Below are positions 11,248-21,684 of a stretch of 64,000 nucleotides of DNA, in pieces; within the stretch, counting starts at the first letter, position 1; each line of letters begins with the position of its first letter. The stretch comes from Adineta steineri (lineage: Eukaryota > Rotifera > Eurotatoria > Adinetida > Adinetidae). The notes under the pieces were generated by a model. The model had not been told where the DNA came from and did not search any database. It worked only from the letters and a program-made list of their open reading frames with translations. The stretch spans positions 188,253 through 252,252 of the forward strand of contig CAJNOI010000120.1 of assembly GCA_905250115.1 (NCBI GenBank). The letters run 5' to 3'. Position numbers and translations under genes: made by a program.

Positions 11248-13185
11248 TCGAAGTCAACGACAACTGAGACCATCCATTACAGGTCTGATCTGCGTGAATT
11301 AACAAAGTTTTTGATTTCTAAATTAGTTTTATTTTTCGAAAAGTGTGTTTTAATTATAATACAAAACTTTTTCCTAAATAAAGAAAAAACAACTTCATGT
11401 TGAATACATCTCGAGGTATGATATTCTGTTGCTAGAAAAACCATTTCAATATTCTTCATATATTTTATTCATTTTAAAAAATGTTCGAATGATATTTATT
11501 TACTTTTGCTGCTTTTCATCTGGCATTTACGACTTTGTATTTTCTATGACTATATCTTTTTTATGACTTTTGTGAGTTATCTATCTTCAAGCTGTTATAT
11601 GCGCATTTCTCTCCCTATCGCGCACTCATATTTAATATTGTTTGAAATAGCAGGAAGAGAAACAGATGAATAGCGTATATATTCTAAAATTATAGAACTC
11701 TTATCTAGCTCTGTGTATATTATTTTATTTTATTTTCTATTAATGTGCTGATCATATACTTATATAGAGATCGTCATCTACTATCTACCTGGTTTATCGT
11801 TGATCGTATGTGTGAGAAATATGATAGAAACGAGATAATCTGTGTTTTAAAATAACGTGACATCATGGAATTGTATATAAATTCTAATCAATAACTGTCA
11901 CAATTAAGATCTATTAGTTTGACTGACGGTTTTTGGAAGTATGAATTTGAAAACTCGAATAGTTTGCCAATTTATAGGTTCAGACGAAAGATATACTCCT
12001 GAATACAAAGTGCTTTCTTGACTATTATTCCATTGAGAATATCATTAGAGCGTGATAGTGGGAGATATGTTTTAAGCAATATCTCATGAGTAGATCAACA
12101 CTCTTTTGTCAATTTTTCAATATAAATAAATCTCAATAAAATCTACAAAAATGATATCGAAATATTGAATAGATCAGAGTAATTAATTGTGTAATCTCTG
12201 ATATATTCATTTGAACAGCCAGATTCTACTGCTATTCATATTAAATTTTACAAAATATCTCAATTGTTATCTCATTAGTTAATCTTATAACTGCCTTCTA
12301 TGTGACACCATTCTGAGAATCTTCTTTAGCTTTAGATCTGACAATAATATCACGAGTAGATATGCTTGTAATTTGTCAATATGTATGAAATTCTAATCAA
12401 GAAAGCACTTTGCATTCAGGAATATATCTTTCATTTGAACCAATAAATTGGTAAATTGTTTGAGTTTTCAAATTCATACTTCCAAAAATTGTCAGCCAAA
12501 CTAGTAGATCTCATTTGTGATAGCTATTGATTAGAATTTATATACACTTTCATGATGTCGTAGACCAGATATCCCCTTATTTCATGATACAAAATATCTC
12601 ATTTATATCATATTTCTCATACATACAATCAACGACAAAATCAGATAGATACTAGATGATGATCTCTATATAAGCACATCATGTGTACACTAATTGAAAA
12701 TAAAATAAAATAATATACACAGAACTAGATAAGAGTTCTATAGTTTTGGAATATATACGCTATTCATCTGTTTCTCTTCCTGATATTTCACACAATATTA
12801 AATATGAGTGCGCGATAGAGAAAGAAATGCGTATATAACAGCTTGAAGATAGATAACTAACAAAAGTCATAAAAAAGATATAGTCATACAAAATATAAAG
12901 TCGTAAATGCCAGATGAAGAGCAGCAAAAGTAAATGAATATCATTCGAAGAGTTTTTAAAATGAATAAAATATATATGAAGAATATTGAAATAGTTTTTT
13001 CAGCAGTAGAATATCATGCCTAGATGTATTCAATACAAATTAATTTTTTCTTCATTTAACGAAAACTTTTGTATTATAATTAAAACACACTTTTCGAAAA
13101 ATAAAATTAATTTAGAAATCAAAACCTTTGTTAATTCACGCAGATCAGACCTATAGTGGATGGTCTCAGTTGTCGTTGGCTTCGA
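11248..13185. repeat. 1.9-kb foldback (long inverted repeat)
   Basis: Left arm from TCGAAG at 11248 and right arm ending CTTCGA at 13185 are reverse complements over roughly 770-780 bp each (about 11248-12020 and 12399-13185), diverged by perhaps 10-15% with small indels. Matching landmarks include CAACGACAACTGAGACCATC near both ends and CAAAGTGCTTTCTTG (12006-12020) against its complement at 12399-12413. The unpaired centre (about 12021-12398) contains two diverged direct copies of roughly 90 bp (about 12031-12135 and 12310-12400). No gene is carried and no target duplication was found. It is probably a foldback or long-TIR DNA element, or an old palindromic duplication. Confidence 0.75.
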
Positions 13186-13401
13186 TGCTTGGAGTATCAA
13201 ATGTTGAGATTTGGTACATGGGTAGTTGAGCCGCCTACAGTTTAGCCTGCTGACACTTAAGTTTCATATGAGGAACAATTTAAAGTGATGCAAGAAAATA
13301 ATCTTATCATATATAATACACATTCGAGATAAGAAACTGAAGAGAGCAGTTGCTTTTTTGACATATAAATCTCTTGTAATTGGATGAAAACGCTTCAGGG
13401 T

Positions 13402-13496
13402 AGATGTGAGCGTGGACTATGAGCGTGTGGTGTGAGTAAAGATAATACGTTCATCTAATACCATTGCGCGTACCGTTACATACCCACACTCACTCT
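13402..13496. repeat. Telomere-like hairpin repeat (diverged)
   Basis: G-rich arm with GGGTAGATGTGAGCGTGG and GTGTGGTGTGAG, then C-rich arm CATACCCACACTCACTC. It is longer and more diverged than other members. Confidence 0.45.
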
Positions 13497-13556
13497 TATT
13501 ACAACATCGTTAATAAAAAAATTTTTGAAGTTGCATTTCATTAAGACAGTTTGCAC

Positions 13557-13621
13557 CATCTTGAGGGTGTGGGTGTAAGTAAAGCAGAGGCTCACCCACA
13601 TACACCAACATTCTCAAGATG
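13557..13621. repeat. Telomere-like hairpin repeat, best bounded copy
   Basis: Starts CATCTTGAGGGTGTGGGTGT and ends CTCAAGATG, so the inverted ends extend beyond the telomere-like core to the 9-bp CATCTTGAG. At 65 bp it is the clearest full-length member of the family. Confidence 0.7.
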
Positions 13622-13835
13622 ACCATACACTGAATTTAGGTTGATTGATTGAGACATTTAAGCAATATTTTTAAAAGTTTCTGTATGGAATTAATCTTAT
13701 GAATACATTATCATTATAACTAGAAATCAAATATGAATGCAATACGTTTAAATATCTTTACAATAGCAAAGATAAAAAGATCATGTCATCTAAAGACGTG
13801 TTTATAAATTTTTTGTGTGCGAAGGCGGGTGTAGA

Positions 13836-14097
13836 GATGTACTGGGCCCAAGTACTGACCGAGTCTCTCGGGCTCTGGCTCGATCAGGGCTCGAGTGTGA
13901 AGATGGATGTAGGTGGGTGTGGATGAGAGTTTGAGTGTAGGTATACTGAGTGCGGGTACTATTCTTTTCACTCTCGCTCATATTTTCACGCACAGTCATC
14001 CACTACCACACGCATTCTAACACACGAGCCTTACCAAGCCTGAGCCTGACTGAGCCTCTAGCCTAAACGAGCCCGAGAAGCTCGAGCTTGGTACATC
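13836..14097. repeat. Possible TIR element, about 262 bp
   Basis: GATGTAC at 13836 and GTACATC ending at 14097 bound a segment whose ends share CTCGGGCTC-type words in inverted order (GAGTCTCTCGGGCTC on the left, GAGCCCGAGAAGCTCGAGC on the right). GC-rich compared with the surroundings. No convincing target duplication. Confidence 0.35.
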
Positions 14098-14100
14098 CTT

Positions 14101-14146
14101 AGATGGGTGTGGGAGTGGCATGAGCGAAGATGATACCCGCATCCTA
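14101..14146. repeat. Telomere-like hairpin repeat
   Basis: GATGGGTGTGGGAGTGG, short loop with GAAGATGAT, then ACCCGCATCC, immediately right of the 262-bp candidate element. Confidence 0.4.
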
Positions 14147-14193
14147 CGAGGGAAGGTCCCCAAGTGTGAATCGCCGTTTTGAATCGGAGATAC

Positions 14194-14293
14194 NNNNNNN
14201 NNNNNNNNNNNNNNNNNNNNNNNNNNNNNNNNNNNNNNNNNNNNNNNNNNNNNNNNNNNNNNNNNNNNNNNNNNNNNNNNNNNNNNNNNNNNN
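14194..14293. other. Assembly gap (100 N)
   Basis: Exactly 100 N, the usual placeholder for a scaffold gap of unknown size. It removes the start of the LamG gene to its right. Confidence 1.
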
Positions 14294-15598
14294 TATTCAT
14301 CCCGAACACAAATTATTTATTTAAACGGAGTTCAAGATATTAGTCGAAACTCAGCTGGACCATATTTAGGCACAAGTGGTACTATTAGTATTGGAAACTA
14401 TTATGATGGTATCGATCACACATTCGACGGGTAAAGAAAACGATTGAATCATTCGTTTTGTTCATTCAGTTGAGTTTCAAACATCTAGCGTTAGAAGTAT
14501 TGTTTATTCTAACTTCGATACTATTGATTAAGTTATCAAAAATATTCATAAGTTGTTATGTACTCATGCAAATTTTATTTTTACCACTACTCTTTCAGTT
14601 CATTTTTTTAGAGGACCTATGACTTGAATAGAAATGTAAATAATTAATTTATTTTTTGATTCTATATTATTCTTATGCATTTAGTTACATTGATTAAGTT
14701 ACGCTCTACATGAATGCTAGAAATGCAAGTGATATTCTTTCGGATGCTCTTTGAGTACATGGCATTCATTTGATTGTGGAATATCTTATGATTCAGGTCC
14801 AAATAGAATTAATGGAACGACTTATAATATTATCTTAGCATCTGGTAGAGTGGGTCAAGGGTTAAGCTTTACTTCGTCGTTATCTTATTATCAGGTATAT
14901 AATAGACTTAATTAAAAGTGTGGGTGTGGAGATCGCTGAGGATTGAAAATACTATCGTCATTTCACCCTCACCCCAATATATTTTTACACTAGAGTAATA
15001 TACATATATATGTATAAAATAAGTTTTTGTTTCTTTCAAAATTTTCTTATATTAAACTCATCTGTTCAATATCCAAAAAGAACGACAAGACTATTGAATA
15101 TGTTCTATTTAGTTATACGGATTTCCCGTTCTTGGAATCTCAAATCATCCATATTCGATATCGCTATGGATTCAAAGAACATCAACCGGTGGAGCAACTC
15201 TTGTTCATGTTTCGGCGCAATCAGATGGAGGAGGATGGTGTACTGATTTTCTGGGATTTTCTTCGAGTGGACAAATAGTAGGCGGCAGTTACGACGGCTT
15301 CATTACAGAAGTAGTAGGTCCCGTTGTGTCGACCAACGTCTGGACGCATGTCGTCACTACGTTTTCGACTAAAAATGGTGTTCGATTGTATGTCAATGGA
15401 AGTTTAATTGATTCTACAGGTGCGACGACATATTTAGCTTCAGGAACAATAAACACGGTGACACTGGGTAATCCACGAGCAGCTGGGTGCGCTACTAAAT
15501 CAATTATTGAGGGTACTTTTTATGGCTATTTAGATGAATTTCGCCTTTATTCACGAGAATTGAGTACTGCGGATGTTATTACGCTTGCTAATCCTTAA
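14294..15598 (+). pseudogene. LamG-domain (concanavalin-like) gene, broken, 5' end in gap
   Basis: Three exon-like pieces: up to 14430, 14685-14894 and 15113-15598. They read as the end of one LamG domain (TQIIYLNGVQDISRN, GTISIGNYYDG) and most of a second (INGTTYNIILASGRVGQGL, SISLWIQRTSTGGATLVHVS, NVWTHVVTTFSTKNGVRLYVNG, GYLDEFRLYSRELS). LamG jellyrolls bind sugars or proteins at the surface, and bdelloids carry many. The middle piece has a TAA where the family has a Gln codon (14695) and changes frame near 14750, so this copy looks inactive unless the assembly near the gap is wrong. The first intron (254 bp) is long, and the second contains a telomere-like hairpin. The last exon is intact and ends with a normal stop. 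Confidence 0.7.
14917..14976. repeat. Telomere-like hairpin repeat (intronic)
   Basis: AGTGTGGGTGTGGAG arm and CACCCTCACCCC arm inside the 218-bp intron of the LamG pseudogene. Confidence 0.5.
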
Positions 15599-16076
15599 CA
15601 AAATTATATAATCAATCAATTCTTTGTTTTTAATAATATGTCCAGACAGATAAGGCCCTAAAAAACACGCGTATAAGCGCCGTTTTTACGAACTCTTCGC
15701 CTATTTTTCTTCGTATATTTATCGACGAACTTTTTCACTCAAACAATATCTTCGTTATTTTATGTTTCTTCGGATCATTTTACGTCGATAACCGAATTCA
15801 TTGGTGAATATATTTTATTTAGTTAAAAAGCATTTCGTTGTTCGATGTTATTTAAAGAACTTCAACTCGCATTAACGAGTTCATCAATGAACATATTTTT
15901 TCATAACTTTATCTTTCTTACCGAAAAAATCTTTTTCATTTATCATCTACAGCATTTATATATGTATTAGCCATGATATTATCAATATCACTAACATTAA
16001 TTGCAATTGCTGTCGTTATTTGATTTTTTTTTCGAAAAACTGTCTTTGTTGTATTTCTTTTTTGACATAATTCAAT

Positions 16077-16130
16077 GTGTGGGTGTGAGTGTGGGTATCA
16101 GCCTTGTTCTTGTCTCACATCCACACAACC
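16077..16130. repeat. Telomere-like hairpin repeat
   Basis: GTGTGGGTGTGAGTGTGGG arm, 17-bp loop, then CTCACATCCACACAACC arm. Confidence 0.55.
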
Positions 16131-16350
16131 ATATTCTCTTTTTGCAAAATTATTTAGTGTCAATAAGATTTTTCATGATCTTTATCAAAGTAAAGAACTA
16201 AAAAAATTTTTTACTGGATAGAATCAATAAAGTAGAGAGACGAAGAAAAAACAGAATAAAAACAACCCATGTCAACCATATTTTTATTTTATTTTATGCT
16301 GGAATATAAGTAAAAGGCGATATGGCAATGTCTGTTAGCGCACACATAAA

Positions 16351-16397
16351 GGTAGTGGGTGTGGGCAAGATACGTAATATACACCTACACCCACTCC
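16351..16397. repeat. Telomere-like hairpin repeat
   Basis: GGTAGTGGGTGTGGG arm against CACCTACACCCACTCC arm, one of the best-paired stems in the window. Confidence 0.6.
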
Positions 16398-16912
16398 TTA
16401 TAACGTATGAAACAGTTACATTTATCGGTGACAATGAAACCTTACAAACAGTGCTCACTACAAGAAATACCATAATGGATTTCATTTTGACAATGTATTC
16501 TAATAGATATCCATTCCCTTTCAAAAATACTCGTATTACCTAACAAACGCTTTCGTTCTAAATATCAACCATACACTTGCACACAGCAAACACTTCAGAT
16601 TTGGTTATAATTTATGTACACTATCATTTTGTTGATTTATAATAAAGAAGGAATTCTGTTTTTTTATTCGTTGTATACATTACATGATTCACTTTCCTAA
16701 GCGATGCCATGTGTGATTGTAATTGCACAATCGTCATGCAATTCCCGTGCTATACAAAACTATATAAACTGCTGTTTCACTTCACAAATGATATACAACT
16801 TATATTAAACATATAGTATTTATTAGTATAGTCTGGAAATATTAAGTCATATCAACCTTTTAAACCCGTTCTTTTTGAGGTCTACATATTATAAATCATT
16901 CATAATCAGATA

Positions 16913-17860
16913 ATGGTAGCTGTTACTCGTGCTACGTTAACTCGTCAACTACAATCAACAAATACAACTCGTGCTGTTGTATCACGTGTTGTAAGAAAAA
17001 AGTCTCCAAAACAGAAGAAAAGAATAGTTAAACAACATGCAGCAACAACATCTATCGTTTCAGCACCATTGCAACCATATAACGACGTCGCAGGCAAAAG
17101 TAATATTACGAATGCTATTGAATATGATATTTTCGGTAATCCAAGTGGAAGAGAATATGATTTGGGTCGAGATGGAGCATTTATGGGGTTTAATATTTTG
17201 ATTGCACAATTGTATTGGGCCACGAATTTTAATGACACACAAATGCAAGTACCGATAGATGAGTTAAAAAAGAAAGGTTTCCAAGTGAAACATGTTAAGA
17301 CTGAGGATGAATGTATAACAGAACTTGCTTCGAATCGTTATCAAATCACATGGATTATTAGTAATAGTCAAATTCAAAATCCAAAATTTATTTCATCTTT
17401 AACAGCTTTTCATTCGGCGGGTGGTGCGATATTTTTATTTGCCGATAATACACCATACGTACGCCATGCATCTGAATTTCTTAAAGCGAAATTTGGTATT
17501 ACTGTCGACGGGTATTATTATGGTGGACAAAAAATGACATACAAAGAAGATGGTCATCAGGAAACAGGAAATTTCGGTCAACATGAAATTCTTACTGGTA
17601 TCACAAGTTTATTCGAGGGTATCACTATATCTCATCCAATATATTCAACAACAGCAAGTCGCGAGATATTCATTCCGATAGCAACTGCTAGTGATGGTAA
17701 TACTAGTATTGCAACATATGATCCACCTTCGACATCAACAGAAGGACGACTATGTTTAGATTGTGGCTTTACAAAACTGTATGCTAATTGGGAATCGGCA
17801 GGTGCAGCTCGGTACATTGTTAACGCCACTTGTTGGCTTTTAAGAATTGAAAAACGTTAG
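16913..17860 (+). CDS. Protein with GATase1/ThuA-like fold, function unknown
   Basis: Single-exon frame of 315 residues from ATG 16913. Residues 1-50 are Thr/Arg/Lys-rich and basic (RVVRKKSPKQKKRIVK could be a nuclear signal or simply disordered). The rest alternates predicted strands and helices, with a stretch typical of class-I glutamine-amidotransferase-like folds: QITWIISNSQ, then a helix, then GGAIFLFADNTPYV and a late GRLCLDCGFTKLY. A catalytic Cys in the nucleophile-elbow position is not evident, so an enzymatic role is doubtful. No signal peptide or TM segment, hence probably cytosolic or nuclear. The fold call is inference by eye; the family is otherwise not recognised. Confidence 0.55.
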   Translation: MVAVTRATLTRQLQSTNTTRAVVSRVVRKKSPKQKKRIVKQHAATTSIVSAPLQPYNDVAGKSNITNAIEYDIFGNPSGREYDLGRDGAFMGFNILIAQLYWATNFNDTQMQVPIDELKKKGFQVKHVKTEDECITELASNRYQITWIISNSQIQNPKFISSLTAFHSAGGAIFLFADNTPYVRHASEFLKAKFGITVDGYYYGGQKMTYKEDGHQETGNFGQHEILTGITSLFEGITISHPIYSTTASREIFIPIATASDGNTSIATYDPPSTSTEGRLCLDCGFTKLYANWESAGAARYIVNATCWLLRIEKR

Positions 17861-17980
17861 AAATAGAAGAAAAAAAGATAATAAAATATAAATATTTTTT
17901 TTCCATAAACATTCTTTAAGCAAAAGAGAATTATCAGGGTTAATATCTTTGATGAAAAAAATACCTCAAATGTTTCTTAA

Positions 17981-18022
17981 GGTGTGGGTGTAGGAATATT
18001 TGCAATAGAACACACCCGCATT
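17981..18022. repeat. Telomere-like hairpin repeat
   Basis: GGTGTGGGTGTAGG arm and ACACACCCGCATTC arm with an 18-bp A/T loop. The rest of the 17861-18515 spacer holds no supported gene; a TATA-like TTATATAA lies at about 18403. Confidence 0.5.
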
Positions 18023-18515
18023 CAGTTATGATTGTTTCATAAAGGAGAGGCAAATCTCACTTGATATAGTAAAATTTTGATAAACAAAAAGTCAGTACAA
18101 TGGATAACAATCATGTGTTCTTCTTGAATATGTAGCAGAGAATGTTTATATATTTTCTTGTCTTTCCAATTAACTCTGTTAAAAAAAGAGAGATAGACGA
18201 CACGACGCTTATAAAACTATATTTTTGTTTTTGTAACTCAGTTATCAGTAGTGCTAATATTAGCGACGAGTGGAAATTCCATCGTTTAGTCTGTGATAAC
18301 TCAAAGTGTTTTCTGATTCTCATGTGCTTGATCTATGGCATTTATAAACAAGAAAAAGAACTGATGACATTCATTCCTTACTGACTCGTGTACGTATCTG
18401 CTTTATATAACAGAATAAAAATACAACGTTATATCACGCGCATATCAACTCGTTCTATAAGTACAGAAAAGAAAAGTATATCACATATTTTATCAAGAAT
18501 AATATTGAATTAACA

Positions 18516-19451
18516 ATGGAAGAATCAATCGTAATAGAAGATGCAAAACCGACAGTAATTAAAAAAAATAATATTTGTTCATGGCTTCGACGTATCGTTA
18601 ATATTGATGATGAACCAAATCAAAAACATTATTATGCTGTATTCATCATTGGTACAGGTGCTTTACAGGTATTTATTTATCTCTTAACATATATCAACAT
18701 TATTTGGAAAGGTGAACGTTTTTGGTTTACATTATCTTGTCTTTTCATGTTTTTTGTTCCATGTATGCGACCAACCAGTGATTATGATGATAGACACAAA
18801 GGTATATGTTTCTCTTTCATGTATCCACATCAACTATGGAGATTTTTTACTGCTGTTCTGTTCCATATGAGTTGGTATCATCTATTAAGCAATATTTCGA
18901 AACAGCTCCTTTATGGATTTCTACTAGAACGTAAATATGGTTCAGTTCGTGTAGTTATTTTATATTGGCTTTCAAATCTCAGTGCTTGTTTAAGTTTCAT
19001 GCTGAAAAATAGAAACATAGGTACGTAAAGTAGAACTTCTTCATGTATTTTAATAAGTTTATTTTTCTCTTTAGCTAGTATGGGCGCTTCCGGTTCTATT
19101 TATGGTCTAATGATATTCTTCGTTATGGATCGACTTGTTGCTATACAAGAAAAGACCAAACGTCGTTTGTTCATACTTTTGCAAATATTCTTACTGGTGA
19201 TACTTCCTAATGTCCCAACTATGATTGTATTTAGTATTCTGGAGCTTCCAGTAGGACATTCAGCTCATTTTGGTGGTGGTTTAGTAGGTTTTTTACTCGG
19301 TGTTGGTATACTAGGTTGTCCTTTGCCTTGGATTAATCGCCAATGTCGCTATGGAATAATATATAAATACATAGCATTTTCTTTACTCTTTATTTATTTT
19401 CTTATAACTTTAACTATCTTTTTCGTAAATGATGCTCCTATTCTCTTCTAA
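18516..19451 (+). CDS. Rhomboid-family intramembrane serine protease
   Basis: Two exons, 18516-19020 and 19075-19451, separated by a 54-bp GT-AG intron in phase 1; 293 residues. Rhomboids cut single-pass membrane proteins within the bilayer. The hallmarks are present: the FHMSWYHLLSNI segment (H-x4-H-x3-N), the catalytic serine in MGASGSIYG (Ser174), and the catalytic histidine in GHSAHFGGGLVGFLLG (His233). The sequence shows six or seven hydrophobic segments, with a cytoplasmic head of about 40 residues. The intron falls just before the GASG box, so only the spliced product has the full active site. Size and layout fit animal secretase-type rhomboids (RHBDL group), though no particular orthologue can be named. 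It appears catalytically intact. Confidence 0.92.
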
Positions 19452-20699
19452 ATTTTAAAATCTAGAAGACAGTTGAAATAATGTATATTCATCCTTTCTA
19501 TTCTTTAAAACTTTTATTGTAAATATTTTTACTACTAATTCTATGTAAACAGTTGTATTTGGTAAGGTAGTTATGAAATATTCTATCGTTTTAAGATTTT
19601 TTCTTAATAATAAATCATGAATAAGAATAATAAATGAGTAATTTTTTCTGAATAAGCAAGTTTATTAAATAAGGATAGAAGTAACAAAAAAAACAATAAG
19701 AGTTTAATTCCATTGAATATAAAATATATCTAATTTCCGAAAGATTGTATAATTCTTCAATAACTTCTGTGAATCGATCATTTCATATAATTTTTCAATG
19801 AGATCAGTTGATAATCAAGAAAATCCTTATTGTGTTGAGTGTTTCAATCATCGAATCCAAAAATTTCAAATTAAAAATATATTTATTTTTGAAAATAAAA
19901 TAGAATATTTTTCAAATTTGAGAAAAACATTTAAATTAATAAAAAAAAACTTCGAAATAGAAATTTTATTAGATTTATTTTTGTGGTTCCATGGTTTATT
20001 GAGAGAAGAAAACAGATAAAACAATAACAATGGAATTTGTCAAAATGGAAAAATTTATTTTAACAATTAAATATTTAAAATATAATAAAGAATCAAAATG
20101 AAAATTGAAGAGAAAAAATAAATTCGAAATATCAATTGTTTAATAAACAATTTCTCGTTTATTTAAATAAAACTTCTTTCATCAATAGAAAGAGTGATAG
20201 TATTCTCTTTGTACTGCCAACTTTCACACTCAGGCTCAGGAAGCTTGCACTAATTGTATGCTTAGATCGTCATTTACTCAACAAGCACCTTCGAGAAGCA
20301 TCTACGTCACTTGAATCCACTTTTCTTTTACGCACTTTTATGATTTTCCAATCACTAAAGTGTTGATCATATCTTTCTCCATTAATGACAATGATATTCT
20401 GCTCATTTCTGTTGTGCGAGCCTTAAACAAAACACACCATCTGCAGTGCGAGAAGCATTGAATGATTTTGTTTCTTGTAGAAAAGTCAGGCATAGTAGAA
20501 AAGAATAAAACAGATGGGAAACGTTTCTAATTATTGATGCTAGCAGAAAGCCTTGACGCATTTCTTTAAAATTATGAGTTTCAATCAACAACAACAACAA
20601 GTCATAAACACTGTCAAAGGATTCCATCCGATCGAAAAAGAATGAATCAAATGAGATTCATGTCAGATTTCAGCTGAGATTACATCGGAAACAGATTCG
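19452..20699. other. Intergenic, possible decayed repeat-protein scraps
   Basis: No supported gene. Around 19800-19870 a short frame contains CVECFNHRIQKF, reminiscent of the NHL signature NHRIQKF, but nothing around it extends the match. Confidence 0.35.
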
Positions 20700-20993
20700 A
20701 TCAATTCTCGTATGGACTTTGGGTTTCCATGTGCACGATTTCGTCTAATTCAACGTTTGAATAAAAATCAGAAGAGAAATCGACTCGCAAGTGCTTTTTT
20801 TGCCGGTTCAAGTTGGACACTGATCTACAGTGGCAGTACTGGTCTTGAGACGGATCCTGGTCGATACACATGTGCAATGGTACAATTGATTGATAATTCA
20901 ATTCAATATAGGAGTTATCGATTTCTTGTCACAGGCAAGCGTTCAACATCATATAGTGTACAATATTCTGAAGTGATCTTGTTCGGATATTAA
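20700..20993 (+). pseudogene. F5/8C (discoidin)-like domain remnant
   Basis: The frame ending at the stop at 20993 reads GSSWTLIYSGSTGLETDPGR, then SYRFLVTGKRS and SYSVQYSEVILFGY, which is the C-terminal half of the F5/8 type C-like domains common in bdelloid surface proteins. The upstream part (MDFGFPCARFRLIQRL) fits the family poorly, and no upstream exon, signal peptide or start context could be found. It is most likely a truncated relic, less likely the last exon of a gene whose 5' exons I failed to see. Discoidin-type domains bind lipids or carbohydrates. Confidence 0.55.
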
Positions 20994-21306
20994 TCTTCGA
21001 GATTCTTTTTTCTTTTGATTTTTTTTATATAGAAAAATATTTAATCATTAGTGTCACTTAATCTTAAATAATTGTTCATATACTCATTTTTGTCAATTTA
21101 ATCATATTTATGTAAAAGAAATTTGTTGTTTTCATAATATTTAATCAATAAAATATCTTATACAAAGAATTTATTCTGTGTTATTGTTTTATTAGAATTA
21201 ATCGCTTGATAATACAAGATAGTTTCAATATTTATAACGTTTGTCACACTGATTATTGTGTTAATCAAGTTGTCGAGCTCAATTTCACAATGAATTTAAC
21301 AGAAAA

Positions 21307-21562
21307 GAATCATTCGTTTCTTCGTTCATTTTTTTGAATATTAAATTATCTTCACCTTATGGTAAGCGATACTGTATTTTATGAGTGAGAAAATCATGCA
21401 AATCGTTTCTTATTTCATATTTGAATATTAAACTATCTTCGCCGTGTGGTAAGCGACAATATATTCTACGAGTAAGAAAATCATGCGGATCGTTTCTTCA
21501 TTCATTTTTGAATATTAAATTATCTTCACCTTGTGATGAGCGACGCTATTTCATCGTCAAAA
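21307..21562. repeat. 87-bp tandem repeat, about 2.9 units
   Basis: Units carrying GAATATTAAAYTATCTTC start at 21336, 21423 and 21510, exactly 87 bp apart, with a partial leading unit. The period is a multiple of three, so a 71-codon frame stays open through it, but codon bias and the context upstream of the NHL gene do not suggest a real protein. Confidence 0.75.
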
Positions 21563-21684
21563 AAAAACGACGTCAAAGCACCTCGTATCTTTTGTTTTAA
21601 ATATTTTCATTAGTGATTATTACCAACAATCAACAGTTTCAAACAAGAATTCTTCGTTCAGTCGAGCACATTATTCGTTTTAAC

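Larger units (their letters stand above)
15599..16912. other. Intergenic with two telomere-like hairpins
   Basis: No supported gene. Two hairpin repeats lie at 16077-16130 and 16351-16397. A TATA-like TATATAAA at about 16761 lies 150 bp before the next start codon. Confidence 0.45.

Noticed and set aside
13786-14324. Short frames reading into or across the N gap
   Set aside because: They run through Ns or GC-rich inverted repeats and show no domain.
19798-20019. 73-codon frame with CVECFNHRIQKF, NHL-like
   Set aside because: The match is limited to one short word and the rest is Lys/Ile/Phe-rich; not enough for a gene or pseudogene call.
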